Source: Oikopleura dioica
Taxonomy: Eukaryota > Chordata > Appendicularia > Copelata > Oikopleuridae
Assembly (NCBI GenBank): GCA_907165135.1
Contig: OU015566.1
Coordinates: forward strand, 2,668,501-2,732,500
Reading direction: 5' to 3'
DNA: 64,000 nucleotides
The notes beneath the pieces are model-generated. The model was not told where the DNA came from. It was given only the letters and a program-made list of their open reading frames with translations, and searched no databases. The translations under genes were made by a program, and so were the position numbers. Shown here piece by piece: positions 1-10,076 of the stretch; the first letter of the stretch is position 1, and every line of letters begins with the position of its first letter.

Positions 1-45
1 TAATACGTTTCTTTTATACTTGTATTTAATTCATCCTTATTTTAG

Positions 46-3000
46 ACAGAAGAACAAGTGGAAGTACCACAGGTAACATTCAATGTCATTTTGGCTTCTC
101 ATTTTCATGCACATTGAAAATGATCTGGAATAACTACGATAACTCTTATCAGCACGAGTTATCAAATGCGCCTGTAGCTGTATCGGAGTCAACAGTGCAA
201 GAAGTGGTCGCGCCGGTAGAAATTCCCATTCCTCCAAAGGTTTTATTCGTCAATTTATAAAGCCCAAATACATCATGCTTTATGCTTCTTATTTCAAAAG
301 AAATAAGATGTTTCGAATATGTTAGGAATAGAAATGATAAATAAAAAATTCTCAAAACTCCCTCTTCGCTTAGGTTGAATTGCCACCACCACCGCCACCT
401 GCAGAACCTGAGCCAGTCAAACCCGCTCCTGTCGAAAACAAGCCAGTTGAAATCAAAGTGGAAATTCCACCAGGTTCGTCCCTTACTCACTAAGGAGCCC
501 TTATGAAGATCAAGCGTGGATCTTCATATCAACCTCTCTCTTTTATAGCGCTAGAATATTTCTTGATTGTTTTTGTCTCTTGAAATATTCTCTTCCAAAC
601 CGCGATTATTTCAGTTGTCGTTCCTGAACCAAGTGAAGAGGTTAAAAAGTTACTTGAAGAAGGACCAAAATTGGGGGCGAATGGAGAGCTTCTTGGTCCT
701 GATGGAAAGCCGATTCTTGGGCCAAATGGCGAGCTTTTAGGTAATTAAGATATATGGACAAAATATGCAATTAATAAAGGCGCGGATGGAAAACCGCTTC
801 TTGGACCAAATGGAGAAATCCTCGGCCCTGATGGAAAACCTCTTCTCGGCAAATTTGGCGAATTACTGGGTCCAGATGGAAAATCTCTTCTTGGAAAATT
901 TGGTCATCTTCTTGCGCCACCAGATGGACGAGCGCTTTTGGGCAAATTTGGAGAAATTCTTGGCGCAGATGGTAATGCGATTTTGGGACCAAGTGGTGAA
1001 ATTTTGGGAGAAAATGGATGTGCGCTGCTTGGACCGATTGGAGAACTCCTTGGTCCCGATGGAAAGCCGCTTTTGGGGAAATTTGGACAGTTGCTTGGTC
1101 CGGGAGGAGTGAGTCTTTTGGGACCGAATGGAGAGATTCTTGCGCCAGGTAGGCCATCAGAACTGGCAAAATATCAGTTTTGGTCATTTTTGAACGACCA
1201 TTTTTTAGGAGGAGTCGCCCTTTTGGGTCAATTCCAGCATATTCTTGGCCAGGACGGAAATGCTATTCTTGGCAAATTTGGTCAAATTCTTGATGCCGCT
1301 GGTGCCTCCCGTATTGGTGAATTTTCGCAACTCCTTGGCCCCGATGGTAAGTCTCTTCGTGGAAGATTTGGGGAGCTTCTTGGTGCTGACGGACGACCGC
1401 TTCTTGGACCCAACGGAGAACTTATTGGTGCTGACGGACGACCGCTTCTTGGACCAAATGGCGAACTTATTGGTCTTGATGGTCAACCTCTTCGTGGACC
1501 AAATGGAGAGCTCCTCGGTCCTGGTGGAAAACCTCTTGTTATGAGAACCGCAGCAGGTTAGAAATAAGATTTTCCGGTCATGTTTAATTTCGAAAAAGTT
1601 GCACCAAAAGTCGAAGCGAAAGTCAGTTCCGCGGCGCCACAAGCCGCTAGTCAAAGTCCCGCTTCTACCACGAATACAGCCCCGAAAGAAACACCAGCAG
1701 CTCCAGCAGCAACTACTGCCCCAGCTGTTTCTTCAACGACTTCCGATCAGAGCTATTCTCTTCCACAAAAACAGGAAATTTTCGAAAATTCTTCAGATCA
1801 TTATTGAAATTTTTTCCTTTTGAAATCATGAAAGACTGTCCGATCATCATCGCCAGTAGAAGAAGCGACGATTCAGCCAATTTCCACAAATTCAACTGAA
1901 GCTAGCCAAGAAAAGGTTAGTAAGTCTTTCGAAATCGAAGCACCTGAAAGCGAAGCATTGTATCGGACGATTAGACAAAACAGATTACAGTGTAATGATC
2001 ATGCTATCAGAGCTTGTCTGATGCATTCTGCTGAGTTTAAATGATTTGTAACCAAGAGGATTCGCCCTAATGCTGGTCTCACACTTCGTTAAAGCATTTT
2101 TCCAGAGCTGTCACCAGTTTTTTGAGAAAAGAAATTCTCAAGAGTGATGGAGGTGGGTGATGATTGGGCGGGGGTTTTTGATGATAACGTGGGAGATAGT
2201 GAGAACTGACCACTTGACAGCTGACGGATGAGCGCTAAAATTGTCAATTTCGTTGAAAAGTAATTGCTGGAAGTGTTCCAACTAGATGGTTATTGTGGGA
2301 GAAATTTTGTTTTCTTTTATTCAGTACAGTGGCATTTGCGGTTGCCTCCCTATCCAAACGCTTCTAGAGAGGGAGGCAACGCGGGACGATTTCTGGTTCG
2401 ATTTAATGCGCCCTTATAGTCTATAAGTTATAGAAGAAGAGCGTCTGGATAGGGAGGCAACGAGGGACGCTCCAACAGGGAGGCAACCGCAAACGCCACT
2501 GTAATTTCAAATAAGGGTGTCACTATCTTAATTTTTTTTCTTCGAATCTTCGAAATCGCTTCATTGATTTCCACCCCCTTAATTTTCTTTCAGGTTTACA
2601 AAGCAGGAGGAAGTCTTCGTTCAGAAAAACCCGATCCTTTCGCAAAACAAGAAGATGATGGTTTCGATTACTCTGCCCAGGTTTCGAACAAAATAAACTT
2701 ATCATTATTCTATGTCCAATAAGGCAAATGCGATGCAAGCTCAAGTTGACAAAAGAAAACTCATGGAAAAACTGAAGAAAGAAAAGTTGGCAGCTCTTCG
2801 AGCGAATCGACCGACTGGACATGATGGTTGGTTCGAACCACTAGGAATTTACTTACCAAAGGTTTGCAGGAACAAACGGTCTTTCCCTGTCTAATTGAAT
2901 CTTAAGCCCAGCGCCTGTGAAATCCCAGACACCTGCCCAAAAGAAGTCAAGTTTTTCCGCGATCCAATTTCCCGCCAGTGGATTTCCGTCCGCCAAATCG

Positions 3001-3056
3001 CCCCCGATTTCGTTCGAAAAGACCGTCCCGGGGAAGAGAAGCCGACAGCAGAGTAG
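46..3056 (+). CDS. GPDGKPL-repeat protein (5' partial)
   Basis: Function not recognised. Exons read 46-72, 153-239, 374-473, 615-740, 780-1148, 1209-1556, 1599-1774, 1835-1915, 2594-2680, 2724-2861 and 2907-3056, all in one frame to a TAG stop; the start lies left of the window. Order of regions: a Glu/Pro/Val-rich start, then about 25 tandem units of eight residues alternating LLGPDGKP and LLGKFGEL forms, then an Ala/Pro/Ser/Thr-rich linker, a charged helical stretch, and a C-terminal part with two Cys (SACEIPDTC) ending in acidic residues. No signal peptide or membrane span is seen in the visible part. The 60-nt intron 1149-1208 keeps the frame open, so retention would go unnoticed. Intron 1775-1834 is GA-AG. 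Intron 1916-2593 carries a MITE. The regular repeat suggests a structural or scaffold role (inference). Confidence 0.72.
2327..2501. mobile_element. Tc1/mariner-type MITE in an intron
   Basis: A 175-bp element with inverted ends CAGTGGCATTTGCGGTTGCC and the matching right end (one mismatch in about 25 bp), flanked by TA on both sides (2325-2326 and 2502-2503). A second inverted pair around GGGAGGCAACG lies inside. CAGT ends plus a TA duplication fit a non-autonomous Tc1/mariner element. It contains no ORF. Confidence 0.8.
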
Positions 3057-3686
3057 GGCTCCAAAAATGCTTTTGCCAGTTTCGCTCCGATTTCTTTCGC
3101 TTCGCTTCGCTTTTTTTTCATGCCTAGATTATTTCGCTACGCACTGATTTTCGTCGCGATTTCGTCCCGAAAATTTCTTTGCCAGCTTTTTTTTCAAAAT
3201 TATGAAAAATTTGAGTCAAAAAATCGAATATTCAAAACGAATATTGAGTTTTGTTCTCTCTGCCTCTTTCGACGGGTAGAGCCTTAAATTATGATCCAGG
3301 AGCATCATGATTTTGAATAGGACATTTTTGGAACCTGCCCAACTGAAGGAGGAGGAAATATGATGATGCGACTTGGTTAACATTTGGAGGAAGCAATTGA
3401 AATTTGTTGAAATCTGTACCATACTGTTATTCAACTTTGTGCTGTATAAATAATAAAAACTCAAATTCTCAAGAACAATAAGCATTATTCTAGATCAGTT
3501 CTGATTGAAATTTGTGTAAAAAAAGCTGGTTTTCGATTGGTAAGGGTATTCAACAGACCGTCGTGCCCCGGGGTCTCATCCCTTCTGAATACCAACTTAC
3601 TTCAAGTTAACAACGTGCCTTTAGACCCTTGTCAACGTTTGAATTTTTGAAAATAACCGCGGAAAAAGACTGATAGAAAGAGAAAA
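3057..3686. other. Intergenic spacer
   Basis: No convincing gene. An AATAAA-like run at about 3449-3460 may end the repeat-protein transcript. A weak inverted repeat (GGTATTC ... GAATACC) lies at about 3546-3594. Confidence 0.4.
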
Positions 3687-4895
3687 ATGAACCACGATCA
3701 TCATAACCACGGCCATCATGAAATTCCACAGTCAGAAGAAACAGTAGGAGGAGATTATCAAGAAGATCATGGAGCTCATTCTATGAGCGGACACGTGAGT
3801 TTAAGTGATCAGAAAGCTTTATTATTTGTTGTCAATTTTGGTTTTGGGAAAAACTGCCGAAAAAATTGTGATTCAGTCACAAATTTTCAGCAGAAAAAAA
3901 TTTTTTTCAGCTACTGTTTTTCGCATAACACTTGATTAATTGCACAGGCAAGTGCTGCTATCAATGTGACAAACTCTTGAAAATTCACGTCACCACTCTC
4001 ATCCATGTCCATTGTACGAAAAATGTCATCCAACACGGAATCGGGCCCGAGTTCCAAAAGGCCCTTGAACTCAGCTAAAGTATACTTTAGGTAATTGTTA
4101 AATTCAATCGCTTACTTTGAAGTAATTTCCGGCACTCTTCTTTTGAAGTTTTTATCTGGGCCGGCATGCTGGTAGAACACTTCAATATTTGCTGCCATTG
4201 CTCCCTGAAGTCGTGACATGTTTTTTCTTACGGGTTTTTACTAAAATAAGTAAATGGAAAAGTGGGAAAAGCGAGGGTCGATTTTATACCATCCTAGCTT
4301 CCGGTCTATTTTCTATTCCATTTTAATCTTGATCTAACTACTCGCTTTTGTGGAATTTTATCATCTATTTTTTACTGAATTATTCCAGGCTTCATCCTTC
4401 ACATCCAATTTCGGCCAAACTCTACTCTTCTCTGGCTGGGAAATCAAGGACGAAAAACACTTGGCGATAGCTTGCGTTGCCGTCGCCGCAATCGCCATTA
4501 TCAACGAAGGATTAAAAGCCGCTCGTCAAAAACTCACGCACAAGACAAAGCCCGGACAGTTTTTGAACAAAACTTACGGCCAAAAGATTTGCAACAGATG
4601 GCACATTATCAACACGATCTTATCTCTCATTCAGGTGAATATTCAATTGAAAGACTCATTTTTAAAAAATGTATCAAATTTTAAGAATATTTTATCATAT
4701 GCGCTGATGTTGGCTTTTATGACTTTTCAAACATGGATTTGTGTGTCGATTCTTCTTGCTCATATGGTAAGTTTCTTATCATGAAAACTCATGAACGCTG
4801 AATTTTAGGTTGGGCATTTTTCTTCGGAGTTTTCCACTCTGATTTTGCCTACGACCACTGCTGAAAAGTACATGTTTGAAGCCTTTTGTGTTTAA
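3687..4895 (+). CDS. CTR/SLC31-family copper transporter
   Basis: High-affinity copper uptake channel of the CTR (SLC31) family, expected at the plasma membrane or in vesicles. Exons 3687-3794, 4389-4634, 4686-4766 and 4809-4895 join in frame to about 173 residues. The N-terminus is rich in His and Met (MNHDHHNHGHHE, HSMSGH), as in copper-collecting CTR ectodomains. Membrane span 1 starts at about residue 62. Span 2 contains YALMLAFMTFQTW, which carries the Met-x3-Met motif of the CTR pore. Span 3 follows in the last exon (VGHF, in place of the usual GYFLF-type segment). Intron 1 is unusually long (594 nt) because it holds an antisense S100-like gene. A poly(A) signal lies 11 nt after the stop. 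Family assignment is confident; CTR1 versus CTR2 is not decided. Confidence 0.88.
3911..4219 (-). CDS. S100-like EF-hand protein, nested antisense
   Basis: Small calcium-binding protein, about 81 residues, lying wholly inside intron 1 of the copper transporter on the opposite strand. Exons 4219-4138 and 4074-3911. The second exon carries a canonical EF-hand loop (DMDESGDVNFQEF) followed by the hydrophobic helix expected in S100 proteins; the first exon carries the looser N-terminal loop (HAGPDKN). The canonical GT donor at 4127-4126 leads to a stop codon. A GA donor at 4137-4136 (intron 4137-4075, 63 nt) restores a frame that aligns residue for residue with the second S100-like gene of this window. 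That splice choice is inferred. Confidence 0.72.
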
Positions 4896-4905
4896 TCTTG
4901 TTCTG

Positions 4906-4911
4906 AATAAA
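4906..4911 (+). terminator. Poly(A) signal of copper transporter gene
   Basis: AATAAA 11 nt after the stop codon. Confidence 0.75.
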
Positions 4912-5283
4912 TTATTTTGTATGTATTTTGTTTGATGCGAAAGCTGACAGAAATCTGTCTTTGAAAAATGTCAGCGACTAAACAAATCTTGTGTTAATAT
5001 TGTTTTGCGTTTAATTTATTTATCGAGGCTTCTTGAAGACTTGAACCAAGAGGCGTTTTCAAAAGAACATTTTTAAAAGAAAAAGAAAAATGTTTATTTC
5101 TCCTTCTTATCAGCTGATTTCTTGTTCTAAACCGGGGAGATACAAAAAGAATTGGAAAACGATTTTGATTGACATCGTCAAAGATCCGTTTTTTATTCCT
5201 GGGAATAAGAGAATCAGTTGGAGAATCAAGAAGCCGTCAAAGGAAGCTCAAAATAATAGAAGCAGATGAACTTGCATCGAGAC

Positions 5284-5403
5284 TTTTGTGCCGCTATGTG
5301 CCGCTTTGTGCCGCCTTTTGCCCGCAAAAAAGTCTGAGTTCCTTCAGATTTGAAAAAACTGGGCTACCGTAGGCGGCACAAAGCGGCACTAAGCGGCATA
5401 AAA
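5284..5403. repeat. Inverted repeat built of GTGCCGCTTT units
   Basis: Left arm about 5287-5316 (three tandem units of the form TGTGCCGCTW) and right arm about 5371-5402 (GGCGGCACAAAGCGGCACTA) are reverse complements with few mismatches, separated by about 55 nt. It could be a small foldback element or a hairpin in the spacer. The rest of 4912-5521 shows no gene. Confidence 0.6.
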
Positions 5404-5521
5404 CAGCATTTCTCTCGTTCTTGAGCCTTTTAGTCAAATATATGGGTTTATATCGCTTCAATTTCGTTCAAAGTCATCCACAGTACTCCACCTCAGCAAG
5501 ACATCGTTCATCAATTCGACA

Positions 5522-6288
5522 ATGAACAACAGATTTCATAGAAAAAATATTCTTGAAAACGATGAAAAGAAAATAGATCAGATTTCAGAGATTTTACAGA
5601 ATCAGTTTCAACATCGAAAAATAAGGACACACTGAGGAAGGGATGAAAAAAAAAACAATTTTAATATTCGATGAATCATCAAAAAACATATTTTTTTCAT
5701 TGACAAAAGGACGAATAGTGAGCATTTGTTCGGAAACATCGATTTCGAACAAGAAGAAGATGATGGCAGCGATTCTGGAAGCGAAAGTGGCGATGGAGAG
5801 AAACAGTTTCAGGATGAAGATCTCGAAATCGTCAACGCCCAGGAAGAAGAAGAAGCGGATGAGGGCGGCGACGACGATGACGATGATGGCGATGACGACG
5901 GAGGAACTGATGATGATGACGGGTAAGACAATCTCTTCCTTAATTTGATTTTTTGCTGAAGTGGTTTTGGTGAAAAAGACGCGGACGAACGGCAAGTCGA
6001 TATTTTGTGCCATGAAATGTTCGAAAACGACCCAAAAATGGGCGATGGTGAAATTGAGGCTGCATATCTTGAGCTCGAACTGCAGCAGAATATGGTTGAA
6101 TGCCTTGATTACGAATATGCCAGAGAAGGTGAATCTGATGAAGAGGATGATGAGTTTTCGGTTAAAAATCAGAGATGCAATATTGACATTACTTTCAAGA
6201 ATTTGACATGATGATTTAACCGATTTGACAGGCTGACAGCGATTTTTCTCTTGATGAATATGATCTTTTGTGCTCTGAAGCGGATTAA
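5522..6288 (+). CDS. Acidic protein of unknown function
   Basis: Not recognised. Best model: exon 5522-5607 (MNNRFHRKN...), then about 5717-5922, 5962-6160 and 6232-6288. The second exon is extremely acidic (runs of Asp and Glu such as DDDDDDGDDDGG), the third is helical and acidic (DILCHEMFENDPKMGDGE), and the last encodes ADSDFSLDEYDLLCSEAD. The canonical join 6160/6232 continues the Asp/Ser/Glu-rich composition, which supports it over reading on to the TGA at 6211. The first exon and its acceptor are uncertain. Acidity suggests a nuclear or chaperone-like protein (inference). A poly(A) signal follows at about 6299-6304. Confidence 0.6.
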
Positions 6289-6426
6289 ATTATTTCTAAA
6301 ATAAAAAATAAACAGATGATGATAGTCAGTTATTTACACAAAAATGAGTAGCAAACTGGGAATCCAGCCATCTGGGGGCGATTCCATGAATTATACAAAA
6401 AAAAAAATTGAAAAAATAGAAAAATT

Positions 6427-7561
6427 ATGAAGCTTTTTTCAACAATTTTAGCCACTACCTCTGCCTTGACCGAGAAAGGCGAGTACACCCTTCCAGATGA
6501 CTTCAAAGCCTGGGCGGAGGAGCACCACAAAGTTTACCCAGACTGGCGAGTCGAGAGAAAAGCATTTGGCGACTGGCAGAAAGCGAAATTATGGATGAAC
6601 GCAAAGGCGGAAAACTACGATTTTGAGCTTGGACTGACTTCCGTTGCGGATCAAAATCCTTTCCGAAAGAATGAAATTAAAAGGTCTGATGGGTGTCCGC
6701 CGGTGAAGATTGAAATCGATGGGGATGTGCCTGAATCGCTCGATTACAGAGCTTTTGGGCCGGATAAAGAGGACTGTATCGGACCTGTTTTTAATCAGAG
6801 CGCATGTGGACCTTCATCAGCGCTCGCGGTCAAAGATGTTTTAGGAAAGGCTTTTGATCAGTAAAGGTCAGGGTTTGTGCAAAATCTTAAGCAATTTTCA
6901 AAACCATTCTAAGACAGCATTATCTGTATTCAAGACAATGTCCGAGAAGACATATCACTTCAAAACATCGTCGACTGCGCAGATTGTCCCTTCCCCGAAA
7001 ATCCCGGGCCAGACTGCCTCCTCGCCGGAGCAGTTGCGAATAAGGGCGCAAATTGCGAAAAGTGCTACCCGACGAGCAATTATTGCAAGCCGGGAACTTG
7101 CAAATACGATCCCTTCTGCAATTGCTCGAATATTCAGGGCTGTGGGGTAAAGAACAAAGCAAAGAATTTTCATTCGAAAAATATTTCTAGATGATGAACC
7201 CAGAAACTGACGAAAAACTGCTTGCTTATGCTCTTTCGAAGTTTGGAACGATGTCTGTAGTTGTCGATGCCGGAAATCCATCTTTTCAGGTTTCACTAGA
7301 AATTTAAGGACCTCCCTTCCTTAATTTTTTTTTCAGCTATACACTTCGGGAATCTACTCCGAGCCGAAATGCCGAACTGATCATGGCAATCACGTGATGT
7401 CGCTCGTCGGCTACGGAACTGAAGACGGAAAAGATTATTGGATCCTGAAAAACTCCTGGGGAACCGGGTGGGGAGAAAATGGATTCATGCGAATGGCGAG
7501 AAACGCCGGAAATATGTGCGGAGTTGCTTCTTACTGTACTTACCCGATTTATACCTTGTGA
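6427..7561 (+). CDS. Papain-family (C1) protein lacking catalytic Cys
   Basis: Cathepsin-like protein, about 330 residues. Exons 6427-6860, 6918-7146, 7191-7289 and 7337-7561, all canonical. A short hydrophobic start (MKLFSTILATTSA) may be a signal peptide. An I29-like propeptide follows, then the mature domain: NQSACGPSSALA stands where papains have the Q..CGSCWAF active site, so catalytic Cys25 is Ser and the following Trp is also Ser. The His region (NHVMSLVGYG) and the Asn region (KNSWGTGWGENGFMRM) are intact. An unusually Cys-rich stretch (CADCPFPENPGPDC ... CNCSNIQGCG) lies between. It is probably a non-peptidase homologue or a changed-nucleophile enzyme, as known for Plasmodium SERA proteins with Ser at this site. 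The oxyanion Gln is kept. Confidence 0.85.
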
Positions 7562-10074
7562 ATTGAGAGGAAAGATACATTATCCTTGGGGTCAAGAGAA
7601 AACGTGAGGTATTAATAATACCGTATTATATTTTTGACCATGTGTATCTCAAGGAGTAAAGGCTTTCACCTGCTGACCCAAAGTCTTACTCTCGATTAAG
7701 AATTTTGCTGAATCATCATTTATCCGCAGACGTGTTTATTTTAGCTCCAGATTTTATTGTCAAGTGCAGCCACTAAACTTTATTTTTCTTTCGGTTTGAG
7801 ATAAAGCCAGAATCTTTTTTTCTCTCAGGTTTTGCAAGCTGGTAGACACGAGGTCAAAATCGGAAATTCGTTGAGCAAAATCTAACCTCAAACCGATTAT
7901 TCGACCACCTTGGTTCGGCTCATTTTTTTGTCTTACATCATTTTTTTATCGGCAAAAAAAAATTATTTTTTTAGTTCGAGAAAAGGGTTGAAAAAGGCGC
8001 CGTTTATCAGCTCTTGTAGTTTGTTTGAAACGAAAATAGATTTGACATAACAGAATTTTTTGTGAGCCGCCTATGCGGATAAATTACAAAACATCGACAG
8101 CTTCGTAGAACCTGCGGATTGTTTCTTCAAGAGGAATGTAAAACAACGTCTTGCGGAACTTATCAGATGAGATCCAGTTACATTCCTTGAGTATCGAAGA
8201 ATGCAAACTTTGAAAGTTTCTTTATAATAAAGTTTCAATATATGTGTCAATTTGAAAAAATCACAAAGATGAAAAAGAGCGAAAGTTATTTTTTGCAGAT
8301 TTCGATACGCGGGTTTGGATTCGTTGTCAATCGGAAAATCGGGGATCATTTAATTTTCCGACTTCCTGAATCAGGAAGCGATGACGTTTCTTCTTAGGGC
8401 ACAATTTTGTTCTAAAAACTTTGCTCTTTTCATTTTTATAAGAGTATGAATGCTTTTGAAGACACATTTTTAAGAAATAATTATTAACGAAATAGTTGCG
8501 CAACTTGAATTTCGATGAACCAAAATAACACCGCGAAATAAGCCGCGAAAAAATGTCGCTTCAAGTCTGCGAAAAAATCTTATAAAAACATGTTATTTCC
8601 GAACGTCTCAATTTAATTTTCGTTTCTTTCAGAATCAGGATTTTAAATAATACACTGCGTCGCAAGTTTCGTAGAAAGTGTGTTCCTTGCGGAATCCAAA
8701 AATCGTTTGATGTGAAAACAGTCGTCTGATCCAAGCAAGATAACATAATTAATCCAAGCGGAGAGTAAACTTGTCGTCAGCTTACCAAAGATCAAAATAA
8801 ATTTAGTTGATCTTGACGTGTTTTCTTGATTTTTTTTTGTTGAAAAAGATATTTTTTTATTTAAAATCTTATCAGAATAAGCACTAGGTTTGGTCGTTAT
8901 TTTTTGCCAAAAATCTTTTTCAAAAGTCGCAAATCAAGATCAAGATAAAGAATGTGATCTTGAGCCCCGAAATGAGCCCCGGAAAGAGCCGTGAAGATCA
9001 TTACTAATGATTCATTAGAAAAGCTCGTTAGAAGTTTCGCCTCACGTTTTTCAAGTCCGTAGTTAAAGAGTAAATTATTTTATAAAAAAAACGATCAAAA
9101 GAAAAATAAGCTTTATTGAATAAGGCATAATAAGTCATTTAAAAAAGTTTTAAAACTTGATAATATATTAAAATTTCATTATTCAAAAGTCATTGAGTAA
9201 ACGAGGCCACGTAAAAATGCAGAAAAACGTTTTAGAAAATCGAGTTTTTGTGTCGAGGTTTTGCAAAAAGCCGATTAAGAAGAAGCGATTATTCAATTTC
9301 GCGATGCTTTGCGCGGTCTCGAAGTTGGTGGAGTCTGGTGCTCGCGCAACAGTGCACCACCTAGGTTACGAACTGCGTACTAAAGCGACGGTCTCGTCTT
9401 GAGTGAATTTATTCACGAGAGAGAAAATCTTCGATATGAAGGTAAGAGAGACATCCTTTTTTTTAATAAAAACTTGGGAAAGATACCACGTCGAATTTGA
9501 GTTCAGTAATCATAAAAGTATAAAACATTCAATTCAATTTGAATTTGGGAGGGGGGGGGTCGACGAAAATTTCTTTCAGGGGTGATCGAAATATCACTTC
9601 TACCTATAGTCTGCATATGAATTGCATATTTTTGGAATCTACAGATCCTGCCGAATCTGTTGAGCCTAAAATCATGTGATAAAAATAAGTTTTCGTGGGC
9701 GAAATTAACAAAAATTACCATTTTTGGTGCATTTTTGCGAAAATGGCCCCACTTTGACGGGATTTTTGACCAATTTTCTCTGGCAAAAATTTTTTCTACT
9801 TCTCGCCGGTTAATTTTTTCAACCCTTCTCTATTCACCAGTTAATTCAGATTCCGGCTATCTCATCAGATTTTCCCGCATTTTAGGTCACGGAAATCCCG
9901 ATTCTCGTCGACCCACTCCTTAATTATCGTGATTACAATTTATTAGTCTATTCAGACATTAGGGAACGTGGATTTTACAAACAACACATCGGATAAAATA
10001 TCTCAGACAATTGTAAACTTTTACAAAACATAAATTTACTAAAATAATTAAATAATTATTTAATAATTATTAAA
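7562..10074. other. Gene-poor stretch
   Basis: AT-rich. No ORF with recognisable coding features was found on either strand. An ATG-initiated ORF 9217-9402 (61 codons, basic: KKPIKKKRLF) could be a small exon but has no support. A run of nine G lies at about 9549-9558. Confidence 0.5.
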
Positions 10075-10076
10075 TA

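Noticed and set aside
9217-9402. 61-codon basic ORF as a gene
   Set aside because: ATG present but no splice partners, poly(A) signal or recognisable sequence; kept only as a remark in the gene-poor stretch.
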